From: Mucilaginibacter pedocola
GTDB lineage: Bacteria > Bacteroidota > Bacteroidia > Sphingobacteriales > Sphingobacteriaceae
Assembly: GCF_002013915.1 (NCBI RefSeq)
Contig: NZ_MBTF01000012.1
Location: forward strand, 62,001-126,000
Length of the DNA: 64,000 nt
Direction: 5' to 3'
Under the pieces are notes generated by a model. That model was not told the origin of the DNA, made no database searches, and saw only the letters and a program-made list of their open reading frames with translations. Every line of letters starts with the position of its first letter. Position 1 is the first letter of the stretch. The position numbers were made by a program, and so were the translations under genes. Shown piece after piece: positions 27,196 to 36,425 of the stretch.

Positions 27196-28328
27196 CCTTT
27201 AAACAAGCCTTTCTCTTTCATTTCGGCAAGCGAATCTTCATAGCGGCCCGCCCCTATTTGCTGTGTATTCACCCAGGCCGTAAACTTGCCTATACCTGTT
27301 TCAAAATCTACAGTCGGCTTAAAGCCAAGTGCTTTACCTATTTTTGTAATATCGGCATAATTGTGCCTTATATCGCCCAGGCGGTAGTTGCCGGTAACGG
27401 TAAGCGGTACACTTTTTCCGTATTTGCTTATCAACGTGTTAGCAACCGTTAGTACATCAGTTGCAACGCCGGTACCTACGTTAAATGTTTGGCTATTGGC
27501 TTCATCTTTAGTAATGCCCAGATAAGTAGCTTCTACCACGTCGTCAATAAAAACAAAATCGCGGCTTTCTAAACCATCTTCAAAAATGTTTATCGGTGTT
27601 CCGTTTTTGATGAGGGTAGAAAATATCGACAGGATACCGGTATACGGGTTTGATAACGATTGCCCCGGGCCGTAAACGTTTTGAAAACGCAAGGCCACCG
27701 CCGCTATTCCTATTGTTGGGCAAACCGTCATGATCATCTGCTCCTGGTTTTGCTTGGTTATACCGTATACCGATGAAGGGTGTATTTTCGATTCTTCGTC
27801 GGTCGCAACCAGTTTCAATGGCTTGCTGCAGCCCGGGTAGTGTACTTCAAAATCGCCTGCGTCCATTAATTGCTGGGTGCGGTGCCCGGGGTATACATAA
27901 CCTAACTCTTCAGAATAGTACCTGCCCTCGCCGTAAATAGAGCGTGAAGATGCGATGAGTACCTTTTTTACCTGGTGCTTTGAGTTGGCCAGCAAATCGA
28001 GCATTATGGCGGTACCTTGTATATTTACGTTGGTATAACGTTCAATTTCATACATCGATTGGCCGGTACCCGTTTCCGCAGCGAAGTGTACAATAACTTC
28101 GTTATCGGCAATTGCCTTTTCCCAATCGGCCTTAGATGTAACCGTGCCTTCAATAAAGTTTACTTTACCGGTGATAGATTGGTAAAGCGGCGATGTATCT
28201 GCGGGAGAGTTACCGTGTATTTGGGGTAACAAGTTGTCTAATACGGTAACCTGATGGTTGTGTTTTAACAGATGTAGAGCGAGGTTGCTGCCAATAAAGC
28301 CTGCACCTCCGGTTATAAGTACTTTCAT
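27192..28328 (-). CDS. NAD-dependent nucleotide-sugar epimerase (extended SDR), possibly dTDP-L-rhamnose 4-epimerase-like
   Basis: A 378-residue extended SDR. Rossmann start: KVLITGGAGFIGSNLALHLL. The catalytic triad region is SSVYGITKQNQEQMIM with Tyr-x3-Lys. Compared with ordinary epimerases it has an insert of about 40 residues (YYSEELGYVYPGHRTQQLMD to HYPGCSKPLKL) before the Tyr-Lys motif. Such an insert is a feature of Tll/WbiB-type dTDP-L-rhamnose 4-epimerases as I remember them; no rml genes are present in the window. It overlaps the GT2 gene by 4 nt and follows the acyltransferase by 1 nt. Confidence 0.78.
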   Translation of the reverse strand: MKVLITGGAGFIGSNLALHLLKHNHQVTVLDNLLPQIHGNSPADTSPLYQSITGKVNFIEGTVTSKADWEKAIADNEVIVHFAAETGTGQSMYEIERYTNVNIQGTAIMLDLLANSKHQVKKVLIASSRSIYGEGRYYSEELGYVYPGHRTQQLMDAGDFEVHYPGCSKPLKLVATDEESKIHPSSVYGITKQNQEQMIMTVCPTIGIAAVALRFQNVYGPGQSLSNPYTGILSIFSTLIKNGTPINIFEDGLESRDFVFIDDVVEATYLGITKDEANSQTFNVGTGVATDVLTVANTLISKYGKSVPLTVTGNYRLGDIRHNYADITKIGKALGFKPTVDFETGIGKFTAWVNTQQIGAGRYEDSLAEMKEKGLFKG

Positions 28329-28329
28329 T

Positions 28330-28926
28330 TCAGTTGATGAATACTCCTTCGGGAGTAGTTTTTTTCCAGATTTTTTCCTGCTCGCAATAACGTTTGATGA
28401 TCCTGGCCGGAGAGCCTACCGCAACGCAGTAATCGGGGATATCTTTGGTAACTACTGCATTTGCGCCAATAATACTTTGCTTGCCTACGTTGGCGCCAAT
28501 AATGCAAACATTTTCGCCTATCCAACAGCCCTCACCAATTAAAACCGGCTTTAATTGCTTAATGGGCTGCTCTATATAAGGCAAGGTTATATCGTCATAA
28601 CCGTGCAGGTTATCGGTAATATATACCTTATCTGCCAATAGCGCTTTTTTGCCTATGGTGATGCTTGATGTGCTGTAAATGTGGGCAAAATTACCAATGT
28701 AAGCCCCTTCGTTTATTACCAATTTGCAGTTTTGCTTGTTTGTTAAAGGGCTTGCAGCAAGCCACGATAACCTGCCTATATATACATTGTTACCTATAAA
28801 TATGTTTTTACCACCATCTAATTTTAAGCCCCTGTAAATGCGGGCTTTATGGCCAAGTGCCCCCAGCATAAGTTTATAACACCAATACGAAAAGAGGTAA
28901 TAGTATAACGATGCTAATTTTTTCAT
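28330..28926 (-). CDS. Acyltransferase with left-handed beta-helix (hexapeptide repeats)
   Basis: A 198-residue trimeric-type O- or N-acetyltransferase. Imperfect hexapeptide repeats run from about residue 35 (GGKNIFIGNNVYIGRLSWL) through VLIGEGCWIGENVCIIGANVG and QSIIGANAVVTKDIPDYCVA. It is related to WbbJ/maltose acetyltransferases; the acceptor sugar is unknown. It may begin its own transcript: TACATTTG lies about 120 nt upstream on this strand (complement of 29047-29054). Confidence 0.85.
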   Translation of the reverse strand: MKKLASLYYYLFSYWCYKLMLGALGHKARIYRGLKLDGGKNIFIGNNVYIGRLSWLAASPLTNKQNCKLVINEGAYIGNFAHIYSTSSITIGKKALLADKVYITDNLHGYDDITLPYIEQPIKQLKPVLIGEGCWIGENVCIIGANVGKQSIIGANAVVTKDIPDYCVAVGSPARIIKRYCEQEKIWKKTTPEGVFIN

Positions 28927-29046
28927 GCAATTGGTTTGTTATGCATTAGTTTTAGCAAGCCCGGTTTTATACCGGCACCTGTGCTAAGCTTCTTTCCTGT
29001 TTTATTAATGGCCATTACTTGTGTTAAGCGGGTTAGGAATTAGTTG

Positions 29047-29054
29047 CAAATGTA
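29047..29054 (-). promoter_or_regulatory. Possible -7 promoter element upstream of the hexapeptide acyltransferase
   Basis: TACATTTG on the minus strand matches TAnnTTTG in the 164-nt gap between the flippase and the acyltransferase genes. No matching -33 TTTG at normal spacing was found, so this is tentative. Confidence 0.35.
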
Positions 29055-29090
29055 GCAGTAAACTTTAAATTCCATAGTTTTGACTTGAGG

Positions 29091-30572
29091 CTATACATCG
29101 CCCGATCGTAAAATATCTTTTACTTTAAATTTCACAAAATAGATGGCTACCGTTGCAAATGCTAAAACAAGTAAAGCAATATCGGTTATTATAACATTGC
29201 TCTTTACAAAGTTGCCTACGCCAAAAGCCATTAACACAAACAAAACGATGGCATACATTACATCGCGCCGGAAAATTAACCTGCCGTAGGTTAAGCCATA
29301 AATTTTATTGAAGTGCTGCAGCATATAAATTGTTGAGAGCACGATAGCAATTACCCAACCTGCAATTACCCCGGCACCGCCAAAATAAAACCCGAGCACA
29401 GCGGCAGCGGCGGCATTAGTAAAACCCAAAATAAGGTGATTGGTTATTAATACGCCCAAATTTGCTTTGGCCATATAATAAAAGTATGCCGGCGTTGTAA
29501 ATAAATTAATGAGCAGGCTTAGAGCCAAAACTACCAGCGTATAGTAAAACACAGGCTGATAACTGTTTATCCATAAAGCAGAAACAATGCGCCCGCCTAA
29601 TATAATAGCCGCGGTACTCGCCATAGAAAAGAACAGCACGTTAGAAAAGATCCTTTTATAGAATTTTTGTACCCCTTCAACATCGTTATCAAGGTTAACC
29701 ATAACCGGCACTAACGATTGTGTGCTGTTTATAATAACCCCTCTTGCCTGCATTATAAGCCTGTTGGCCATTTCGTAATAGCCAACAAATGCCATCCCCC
29801 CAAATTTCCCTAAAAGTATTTTGGTAACAGGATCATTAAGCATATTGGCCAGCGAAATAAATTGAAATTTCATTCCGTAGCTGAATATTTGCTTAAAAAT
29901 AGCTTTGTTCCAGCCCCAACGTAAAGGGTTGTAGGCCGTTTGGGCAATTACAAAACACATACACGTTATTAGGGTAAATAACGATTGCGCTACCTGGGCA
30001 AATGCCACACCTTGCAAGCCATAATGCGGTACTAAAAAATAGGTTGCGCCAAGCAGTAACAACGATGATGAACTAAACAGCAAGCTGCGGATATAATTTT
30101 TTTGCAAGCCATCCAACACCGACGAAAACACGCCATTAACCGCATTAATAACCAAACACAGTAACGAGTATGGCAGTATAAGCATGGCATCGGCAATATA
30201 CTTTGCCGGTATCATGTGGTTTAGTATAAGCCCGGCAAAAGGGTATATAATACACCCTATCAGCAAAAACAAGCCTAACAAAAATAGTGAAGCGGTAAAA
30301 ATGAGTTCGCGCATTTTGGCTTTATCGCCTTCTTTAGAGTATAGGGCAACAAAACGGATAACAGAATCGGCCACGCCAAAATTGGCAAGGTTTGCCAACG
30401 ATGAGGTTGATAATACTACCGACCAAACGCCCAACAATTCAACCCCCAGGGATTTTAACAGTATGCGGTAAAGAAAAAAGTAAACAAGCCCTATAAGCAA
30501 AACCTGCCCGCCCGAGCTTATTACGTTAATAATTACCAGGAACTTACCCGCCTTTTTAGTAGTATCGGTCAT
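29091..30572 (-). CDS. Polysaccharide flippase (Wzx-like, MOP superfamily)
   Basis: A 493-residue membrane protein with 12-14 segments that should flip the lipid-linked repeat unit to the periplasm. VYFFLYRILLKSLGVELLGV then SLANLANFGVADSVIRFVAL is the Wzx/polysaccharide-synthase signature at the N-terminus. I chose the ATG at 30572 (MTDTTKKAGKF). An in-frame ATG at 30590 lies inside the 3' arm of a perfect 13-bp hairpin and adds a poor N-terminus. The hairpin may control this gene. Confidence 0.87.
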   Translation of the reverse strand: MTDTTKKAGKFLVIINVISSGGQVLLIGLVYFFLYRILLKSLGVELLGVWSVVLSTSSLANLANFGVADSVIRFVALYSKEGDKAKMRELIFTASLFLLGLFLLIGCIIYPFAGLILNHMIPAKYIADAMLILPYSLLCLVINAVNGVFSSVLDGLQKNYIRSLLFSSSSLLLLGATYFLVPHYGLQGVAFAQVAQSLFTLITCMCFVIAQTAYNPLRWGWNKAIFKQIFSYGMKFQFISLANMLNDPVTKILLGKFGGMAFVGYYEMANRLIMQARGVIINSTQSLVPVMVNLDNDVEGVQKFYKRIFSNVLFFSMASTAAIILGGRIVSALWINSYQPVFYYTLVVLALSLLINLFTTPAYFYYMAKANLGVLITNHLILGFTNAAAAAVLGFYFGGAGVIAGWVIAIVLSTIYMLQHFNKIYGLTYGRLIFRRDVMYAIVLFVLMAFGVGNFVKSNVIITDIALLVLAFATVAIYFVKFKVKDILRSGDV

Positions 30573-30585
30573 ATAAAAAATTGCC

Positions 30586-30616
30586 CCCATTATAAAGCTG
30601 TCGGCTTTATAATGGG
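30586..30616 (-). promoter_or_regulatory. Hairpin just upstream of the flippase start, possible attenuator or terminator
   Basis: CCCATTATAAAGC (30586-30598) and GCTTTATAATGGG (30604-30616) form a perfect 13-bp stem with a 5-nt loop. On the minus strand the stem is followed by GGCAATTTTTTAT, a short U-run that ends at the flippase ATG. A TATATTTG -7-like element overlaps just upstream (complement of 30619-30626). Confidence 0.55.
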
Positions 30617-30683
30617 AACAAATATAGGCTCAATTTATTTATTTTGTTAGTTAACAACCGGCTCCAAATAGTGGACAAATACC

Positions 30684-31796
30684 TTATTCGAACTGATTTT
30701 TTACTACGTAGCCGTGCTCTTTTAAAAGCGCATCTTTCTTAAATAAATTTATGTCGCTCTGCATCATATCTTCAATAAGCCCGCGCAAATCATACTTAGG
30801 TTTCCAGCCAAGCTTCTCGAATGATTTTGTAGGGTCGCCCACTAAAAGCTCTACCTCTGTAGGCCTGAAGTAACGCGGATCAACGCTAACCACCTCGGTA
30901 CCAATTGCAACCTGGTAAGCGGGGTTAGAGCAGGCAACAACATAGCCTTTTTCATCAGCACCTTCACCTTTAAAATCAACTGTAATGCCTACTTCGTTAA
31001 AAGCAAGCCTCACAAACTCGCGTACTGCTGTGGTAACGCCTGTTGCTATTACATAGTCCTCGGCAACTTCCTGTTGCAGTATCAGGTACATTGCTTCTAC
31101 GTAATCTTTGGCGTGGCCCCAATCGCGTTGTGCATTCAAATTCCCAAGGAATAACTTTTCTTGTAAGCCGAGCGCTATTTTGGCTACGGCGCGTGTTATT
31201 TTGCGGGTAACAAATGTTTCGCCGCGCAGCGGGCTTTCGTGGTTAAATAAAATACCGTTGCAGGCAAACATGCCGTAAGCCTCGCGGTAGTTTACGGTTA
31301 TCCAGTAAGCATACAACTTAGCCACGGCGTAAGGCGAACGCGGGTAAAACGGTGTAGACTCAGATTGCGGTACTGCTTGTACCAGCCCATAAAGCTCCGA
31401 TGTTGATGCCTGGTATATCTTAGTCTTTTTTTCCAAGCCTAATATCCTAAGGGCTTCCAATAACCTCAGGGTACCTATACCATCGGCATTGGCCGTATAC
31501 TCGGGCGTATCGAAACTTACTTTAACATGCGACATTGCGCCGAGGTTGTATATTTCATCCGGCTGTACCTGTTGTATGATGCGGATAAGGTTGGTAGAAT
31601 CTGTAAGGTCGCCGTAATGCAATTTAAAGCGGACATCGCTTTCGTGCGGGTCTTTATATAAATTATCAATCCTATCGGTATTGAACGACGAGCTCCTTCT
31701 TTTTATGCCGTGTATCTCATAGCCCTTTTTGAGTAAAAAATCGGCTAAGTACGCGCCGTCCTGCCCTGTAATACCTGTTATTAACGCTTTTTTCAT
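30684..31796 (-). CDS. gmd: GDP-mannose 4,6-dehydratase
   Basis: Converts GDP-D-mannose to GDP-4-keto-6-deoxy-D-mannose, the precursor of GDP-fucose, -rhamnose, -perosamine and others. The 370-residue sequence is very typical: [38 protein letters not shown], the Tyr-x3-Lys in [12 protein letters not shown], and [21 protein letters not shown] dedicated GDP-fucose synthase (fcl) or perosamine synthase is not obvious in the window; one of the uncharacterised SDRs could use the product, or the partner is elsewhere. It is set apart from the ddhC operon by a terminator and a 272-nt gap. Confidence 0.95.
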   Translation of the reverse strand: MKKALITGITGQDGAYLADFLLKKGYEIHGIKRRSSSFNTDRIDNLYKDPHESDVRFKLHYGDLTDSTNLIRIIQQVQPDEIYNLGAMSHVKVSFDTPEYTANADGIGTLRLLEALRILGLEKKTKIYQASTSELYGLVQAVPQSESTPFYPRSPYAVAKLYAYWITVNYREAYGMFACNGILFNHESPLRGETFVTRKITRAVAKIALGLQEKLFLGNLNAQRDWGHAKDYVEAMYLILQQEVAEDYVIATGVTTAVREFVRLAFNEVGITVDFKGEGADEKGYVVACSNPAYQVAIGTEVVSVDPRYFRPTEVELLVGDPTKSFEKLGWKPKYDLRGLIEDMMQSDINLFKKDALLKEHGYVVKNQFE

Positions 31797-32016
31797 TTGT
31801 GATGGTTCGATAATTTATTTGCAGACTGATAATGTAAAAACAAGCAAATTGTTTAGAAATTTCGATTAAATAGTGAATATTATTTTTGCACAGGGTAAGT
31901 CAATTGCCATATAACGGCAGCCGGGCCCGGTAATTATACCAATGTTTAAAATACCCGTGTAGACGGGTTGGGGGCCGCGAAGATACAAATTATTTTGAAG
32001 GCGCAGTGATACAGAA

Positions 32017-32057
32017 AGGCCTGCTACTGTAAAATGAGATATTTACGGTGGCAGGCC
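32017..32057 (-). terminator. Long hairpin terminator ending the dideoxysugar operon
   Basis: GGCCTGCTACTGTAAA (32018-32033) pairs with TTTACGGTGGCAGGCC (32042-32057); two of the 16 pairs are G-U. On the minus strand it starts 12 nt past the ddhC stop and is followed by TTTCTGT. It separates the operon that makes and exports from the gmd part of the locus. The rest of the 272-nt gap to gmd holds no gene. Confidence 0.65.
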
Positions 32058-32068
32058 CGGCTATGTTG

Positions 32069-33376
32069 TTATGCTATATAATCTTTAATTACGTCGAGGA
32101 TATAATCGTAATGGCTTTCATTCAAGCCCGGCCATACACCCAGCCAGAAAGATTGGTTCATGATGGTGTCGGTATTGGCCAAATTGCCTACCGTACGGTG
32201 GTTGATGTTGGCATAAGCAGGCTGACGCAACAGGTTACCGCCGAATAACAAACGCGTACCTATCATTTTTTCTTCGAGGTGCTGCACCAACATGTGCCTG
32301 TCGGCAGCATCGCCTTCGCGCAGGGTGAGCAGGAAACCGAACCACGATGGTTCGCTGTGAGGCGTTGGCTCCGGCAAAATGAATATTTCTTCCAGCTCCT
32401 TCATGCGCTCGTACAAAGCTGCGTAGTTTTCGCGGCGGCGCTGCACAAAATGATCCACTTTTTTTAGTTGCGATACGCCAAAGGCGGCCTGCATATCGGT
32501 AACCTTAAGGTTGAAGCCAATGTGCGAATAAGTGTATTTATGATCGTACCCGAAGGGCAGAGTGCCCAACTGTTGCGAAAAACGGCAGCCGCAGGTGTTA
32601 TCTTTACCCGGTTCGCAATAGCAATCGCGACCCCAGTCGCGGAAACTTTCGGCAACTTTGGCCAGCTCAGGGTTGTTTATTAAAACTGCGCCCCCCTCTC
32701 CCATGGTGATATGGTGAGCCGGGTAGAAAGAGAAGGTTGAAATATCTCCGAATGTACCGGTTTTTTGCCCGCGGTAGGTTGCGCCAAGCGAATCGCAATC
32801 GTCTTCTACCACCCACAGGTTATACTTTTTTGCTACGCGCATCACCTCATCCAGGTCAAAAGGGTTACCCAACGAGTGGGCTATCATAATGGCCTTTGTT
32901 TTAGGTGATACGGCGGCTTCAATATCTGCAGAGAGTACGTTATGCGTTGCGATATCCACATCTACAAATACGGGGATAGCGCCAAACTGTATCATGGGGT
33001 TTACCGTGGTAGGGAAACCTGCGGCAACTGTAATCACTTCGTCGCCGGGTTTTACGGCACGGTCGCCAAGTTTGGGTGAGGTTAAGGCATAAAAAGCCAC
33101 CAGGTTTGCCGATGAGCCCGAGTTTACCAATAAAGCTTTGTGCGCACCAAAGTATTTGGCAAAATCGTATTCGAATGAGTTAGCAAAACGCCCGGCTGTC
33201 AACCAGCCATCCAAAGCAGCATCTACCCCGTATAAAATATCTTCCTCATCCATTACCTTGCCGGTTACCGCAATGTAGTTTTTGCCGGGAATTATCTCGC
33301 GGGTAGTGTTCTTTTTGATAATTGCGGCCAACTGGCTTTGTACGCCTGCATCAATATTTTTGTAGGGGTGCGTCAT
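32069..33376 (-). CDS. rfbH: CDP-4-keto-6-deoxy-D-glucose-3-dehydrase (E1, RfbH/DdhC)
   Basis: A PMP- and [2Fe-2S]-dependent enzyme that removes the C3 hydroxyl of CDP-4-keto-6-deoxyglucose, giving CDP-3,6-dideoxy-4-keto sugars. The 435 residues have the aminotransferase fold, but [16 protein letters not shown] carries His (about 221) where transaminases have the PLP lysine, the hallmark of E1. Cysteines at about 194, 252, 254 and 262 ([20 protein letters not shown]) match the unusual iron-sulfur pattern of this family. It is the last gene of the ddh-type operon. It needs a reductase (E3), which is probably the gene at 41171. Confidence 0.93.
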   Translation of the reverse strand: MTHPYKNIDAGVQSQLAAIIKKNTTREIIPGKNYIAVTGKVMDEEDILYGVDAALDGWLTAGRFANSFEYDFAKYFGAHKALLVNSGSSANLVAFYALTSPKLGDRAVKPGDEVITVAAGFPTTVNPMIQFGAIPVFVDVDIATHNVLSADIEAAVSPKTKAIMIAHSLGNPFDLDEVMRVAKKYNLWVVEDDCDSLGATYRGQKTGTFGDISTFSFYPAHHITMGEGGAVLINNPELAKVAESFRDWGRDCYCEPGKDNTCGCRFSQQLGTLPFGYDHKYTYSHIGFNLKVTDMQAAFGVSQLKKVDHFVQRRRENYAALYERMKELEEIFILPEPTPHSEPSWFGFLLTLREGDAADRHMLVQHLEEKMIGTRLLFGGNLLRQPAYANINHRTVGNLANTDTIMNQSFWLGVWPGLNESHYDYILDVIKDYIA

Positions 33377-33451
33377 ATTTTTATCTAAATCCGAAATGCT
33401 AAACTCTATTTTTAAAATTTCTCCTAAACTCCAACCTCTTATCTCCGTCCT

Positions 33452-34504
33452 CTAACTCCTGTACCACTCAATGGTCTTCTTCAACGCCGCCTCAAAGCCT
33501 ATTTGCTGCTTTACGCCAAGGGTTTCTTTTATAGCCGACGTATCGGGTATAGAGATTGACGATTGCGCGGGGTATGCTTTGGAGTACTTCACCAGCACAT
33601 CTATCTTGTTGTGGAAATTCGCGGTTATTTTACCTGTCAGGTCTTTCAGGCTAATAGGCTCATCGCCGCCTATGTTATAGGTGGCTGCTGTTTTGCCTTT
33701 AGCCAGCGCCATCAGCAGCCAGCAGGCCACATCGCTCCCGTAAAGGTAGCTGCGCACCGTATTCTCGTTACCCAAAATACGTATCGGGCCATTAAGGATA
33801 CTATCCCTGATGAAGTTATTAATTGCCCATGGTTTCTCCAGCCCCTGGTACGGGCCAATAAAAGAGAACGGGCGGGCTATAACCACCGGTAACTTTTGCT
33901 GGTTACGGTACACGGCGCAAACGGTTTCAGCCATACGCTTGGCTTCGCTGTAGGCGGCGGTGACGCTATTACTGTCTGATATACCTATCTCTGTTTCTTT
34001 TATACCGGTTTCAACGATCTTTACAGGATGCCCGTAAATAGTGTTAGAACTAAGGTGCACAAATTTGTTCAATCCCGGCAAACGCAAGCAGGCATCCAAC
34101 AGCGCCTGTGTGCCCTTGTAAAAGGTCTCGATGGTTTTGAGCGGATTGGTAACGTGCGTACGGTTATCGGGCGAACCGGCGGCATGTATTATCCAACGTA
34201 TATCATCGGGTAATACGCTCACGTTGCGTATATCCTGCTCAATCAGCGTAACATATTTTAAGGCAGCAAGGTGCGGCACTTCGGCGCGGTAGTCTTCCAT
34301 ATCGCGAGCCAGCAGGTAAAGCTTTATGCCGAAGCCTTCTTCATCGTTTAGTACCGAAATAACTTCGGTGAGCCACTTACCAATAAAGCCAGTGCCGCCG
34401 GTAACCAAAATACTTTGCCCGTGCAGGCACTCCAGCGAGGCGGTGTAGCCGGCCAAACTCTGCCTGCAATCGGCCTTTATATTGTCTATTGCTTCCTTTT
34501 TCAT
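33452..34504 (-). CDS. Extended SDR, candidate ketoreductase/epimerase of the branched-sugar cassette
   Basis: A 350-residue SDR beginning with a ~28-residue leader, then SILVTGGTGFIGKWLTEVI. The active site is in TAAYSEAKRMAETVCAVY (Tyr-x3-Lys), and the late motif RSYLYGSDVACWLLMALAKG is typical of nucleotide-sugar enzymes. It is 2 nt downstream of the aldolase gene and upstream of ddhC. By analogy with YerF it could reduce the side-chain ketone made by the TPP enzyme (inference); epimerase or dehydratase activity is equally possible from the sequence. It resembles the other leader-bearing SDR at 38255. Confidence 0.75.
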   Translation of the reverse strand: MKKEAIDNIKADCRQSLAGYTASLECLHGQSILVTGGTGFIGKWLTEVISVLNDEEGFGIKLYLLARDMEDYRAEVPHLAALKYVTLIEQDIRNVSVLPDDIRWIIHAAGSPDNRTHVTNPLKTIETFYKGTQALLDACLRLPGLNKFVHLSSNTIYGHPVKIVETGIKETEIGISDSNSVTAAYSEAKRMAETVCAVYRNQQKLPVVIARPFSFIGPYQGLEKPWAINNFIRDSILNGPIRILGNENTVRSYLYGSDVACWLLMALAKGKTAATYNIGGDEPISLKDLTGKITANFHNKIDVLVKYSKAYPAQSSISIPDTSAIKETLGVKQQIGFEAALKKTIEWYRS

Positions 34505-34506
34505 TT

Positions 34507-35517
34507 TTAACTCCGGCGTTTAACAATATCTAATACAACCTCTATAATCAGGTCCTCCTGCCCGGCTACTACCTTACGGCGCCCCAATTCGAAGTAAACA
34601 TCGCGCTGATCAACATTATATTCTTTAGAGATACGGTTTACGTGTTTAGAGAAACCCGAAAACACCCCCGCCAAACCGCTCACTACGCTTTCAGACTTGA
34701 TGACCGGCACCAGCGGCATAATTTCCTTTTCGGCTATATCTGCCGCATCCAATATCTTATAAAGGTCTACGCCGTGGCTGTAGCCCATTTTGTCTAACAC
34801 GGCTATTAGTACTTCCAGTTGTGCATTGCCCGCACCGGCACCAAAGCCACGTGCCGTACCATCTAACATGGTTGCGCCAGCCTCAATTGCAGCAATACTG
34901 TTGGCAATACCCATCCCCAAGTTATTGTGTCCATGGAAGCCCACTGGTATGGCCAATCCATCAACCAATGCAGCAATGCGCTCAGTAACATCAGCAGGCA
35001 AATACGCCCCTGCCGAATCCATTATAATAATGCCTTCTGCGCCGTAAAGTTCCATTTTTTGCGCTTCCTCAACCAGCAATTCCGGCGAGGCCATGTGCGT
35101 CATCATCAGTACGCCATAGGTTTCTTTACCTTTTTCGCGCGAGTAGCCAATGTGCCTTTGGGTGATATCCGCTTCTGTGCAATGCGATGCTACGCGTATC
35201 ACATCTACCCCCCAATCAATGGCCATACGCAGATCGCGCTGTATAGTGGCAAAGCCGGGTATAACATGTATACCCAGTTTACTGTTGCCTAAATGCTTGC
35301 GGGCTGTTGTAAGTAATACTTCGTCTGACTCCAAACTCTCGCCTACCTGCAGCGATGATGCCCCCAGTCCGTTACCGTGCCCTACCTCTACAATAGGTAC
35401 ACCTGCTTTATCAGCAGCCTGGCAATACACAGCCACCTGTTTTGCAGATAGCTGGTGAGCCACGGCGTGGTTACCGTCGCGCAGGGTTGGGTCGCTGATG
35501 AGTATATGTTGCTTCAT
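34507..35517 (-). CDS. 4-hydroxy-2-oxovalerate aldolase-like (DmpG/HMGL family)
   Basis: A 336-residue metal-dependent TIM-barrel aldolase. ISDPTLRDGNHAVAHQLSA has the metal-binding Asp and the catalytic region; GFHGHNNLGMGIANSIAAIE supplies the two metal His ligands; GTARGFGAGAGNAQLEVL is typical of the family. Known members split or form 4-hydroxy-2-oxoacids from pyruvate and an aldehyde and channel the aldehyde to an acylating dehydrogenase. Here the dehydrogenase gene ends at the first base of this ATG (1-nt overlap), so the two-enzyme complex is probably kept. There are no aromatic-degradation genes nearby; the setting is sugar biosynthesis. Confidence 0.88.
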   Translation of the reverse strand: MKQHILISDPTLRDGNHAVAHQLSAKQVAVYCQAADKAGVPIVEVGHGNGLGASSLQVGESLESDEVLLTTARKHLGNSKLGIHVIPGFATIQRDLRMAIDWGVDVIRVASHCTEADITQRHIGYSREKGKETYGVLMMTHMASPELLVEEAQKMELYGAEGIIIMDSAGAYLPADVTERIAALVDGLAIPVGFHGHNNLGMGIANSIAAIEAGATMLDGTARGFGAGAGNAQLEVLIAVLDKMGYSHGVDLYKILDAADIAEKEIMPLVPVIKSESVVSGLAGVFSGFSKHVNRISKEYNVDQRDVYFELGRRKVVAGQEDLIIEVVLDIVKRRS

Positions 35518-36413
35518 TAATTTGCTAAAAAGGTAACAGCGCCCGGGTTAGCCGCTTTTTTGGCATACTCCTCGGCAACGGCAATGGCCGCGCAATTAAT
35601 AATATCAAGGTTGCCTGCATATTTGGGCAGATAATCGCCCAGGCCCTGTGCTTTCACCATTACTACAATGCGCCCGTTCTCGTAAATGGGCGATACCAAT
35701 AATTGATAACCAGGCACATAGGAGTTGATATTCTTCACCATGGCTTCTACGGCCAGCGCAAGTGCTTCTATATTCGGCTCGGCCACCTTGGCAAAAATAG
35801 TGGTTTGCATATCAATGCAGGGGTTAGCCGGGTTTAAATTCAAAATAGCTTTGGCGCGTTTAGCTCCAGAGAACATCTTTACCCCTTCTTCGGTAGTTTC
35901 TATATACTCATCTAAATTGAGGCGTGTAGCAGGGCCTGCGCTGCGCGATGCAATGCTGGAAACTACTTCAATGTATTCGATATCCGGGTGCGTTTGCCCA
36001 ATGAGGTAAGCGATAGGGATAGATGCCTGGCCGCCGCAGGTAACCATATTCACGTTTTGCTGCGCTATGGAATCGTTAAGGTTTACAGCGGGGATGCATA
36101 AGCCACCAACTTTTGCGGGTGTCATATCCACCACAATTTTACCCAGCTTTTTCAGGATGGCCCAATGGTGCTGGGCGTCGCGGGCCGATGTAGCATCAAA
36201 AACCAGATCGCAGCAATCGGGATCCTTCACAATGGCGTTAATGCTTTGGTCGGATACCTTTACGCCCAGGCTAATGGCCTTCGCCATACCCGGCGACGAT
36301 AAGTTACGCCCAATGAATAACACACACTCGAGGTACTCCGAACGTTGTATTTTAATCAGTAGATCGGTACCAATGTTACCACTGCCCAATATGGCTACCC
36401 TTAGTTTACTCAT
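35517..36413 (-). CDS. Acetaldehyde dehydrogenase (acylating)-like, DmpF/MhpF family
   Basis: A 298-residue enzyme that interconverts an acyl-CoA and its aldehyde with NAD(H). RVAILGSGNIGTDLLIKIQ is the NAD motif; VNMVTCGGQASIPIAYLIG has the catalytic Cys (about 130); SSIASRSAGPATRLNLDEYI and the C-terminal dimer/aldolase-contact region match the family. The length is normal (about 300-315). It is paired with the aldolase gene and preceded 12 nt upstream by the TPP enzyme. In this locus it may supply or remove the aldehyde used to build a sugar branch (inference). Confidence 0.88.
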   Translation of the reverse strand: MSKLRVAILGSGNIGTDLLIKIQRSEYLECVLFIGRNLSSPGMAKAISLGVKVSDQSINAIVKDPDCCDLVFDATSARDAQHHWAILKKLGKIVVDMTPAKVGGLCIPAVNLNDSIAQQNVNMVTCGGQASIPIAYLIGQTHPDIEYIEVVSSIASRSAGPATRLNLDEYIETTEEGVKMFSGAKRAKAILNLNPANPCIDMQTTIFAKVAEPNIEALALAVEAMVKNINSYVPGYQLLVSPIYENGRIVVMVKAQGLGDYLPKYAGNLDIINCAAIAVAEEYAKKAANPGAVTFLAN

Positions 36414-36425
36414 CCTGTTTTTGTG

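Noticed and set aside
34507..36413. DmpF/DmpG pair as part of an aromatic meta-cleavage pathway
   Set aside because: No ring-cleavage dioxygenase, hydratase or decarboxylase is near. The pair is tightly embedded in a CDP-sugar operon.
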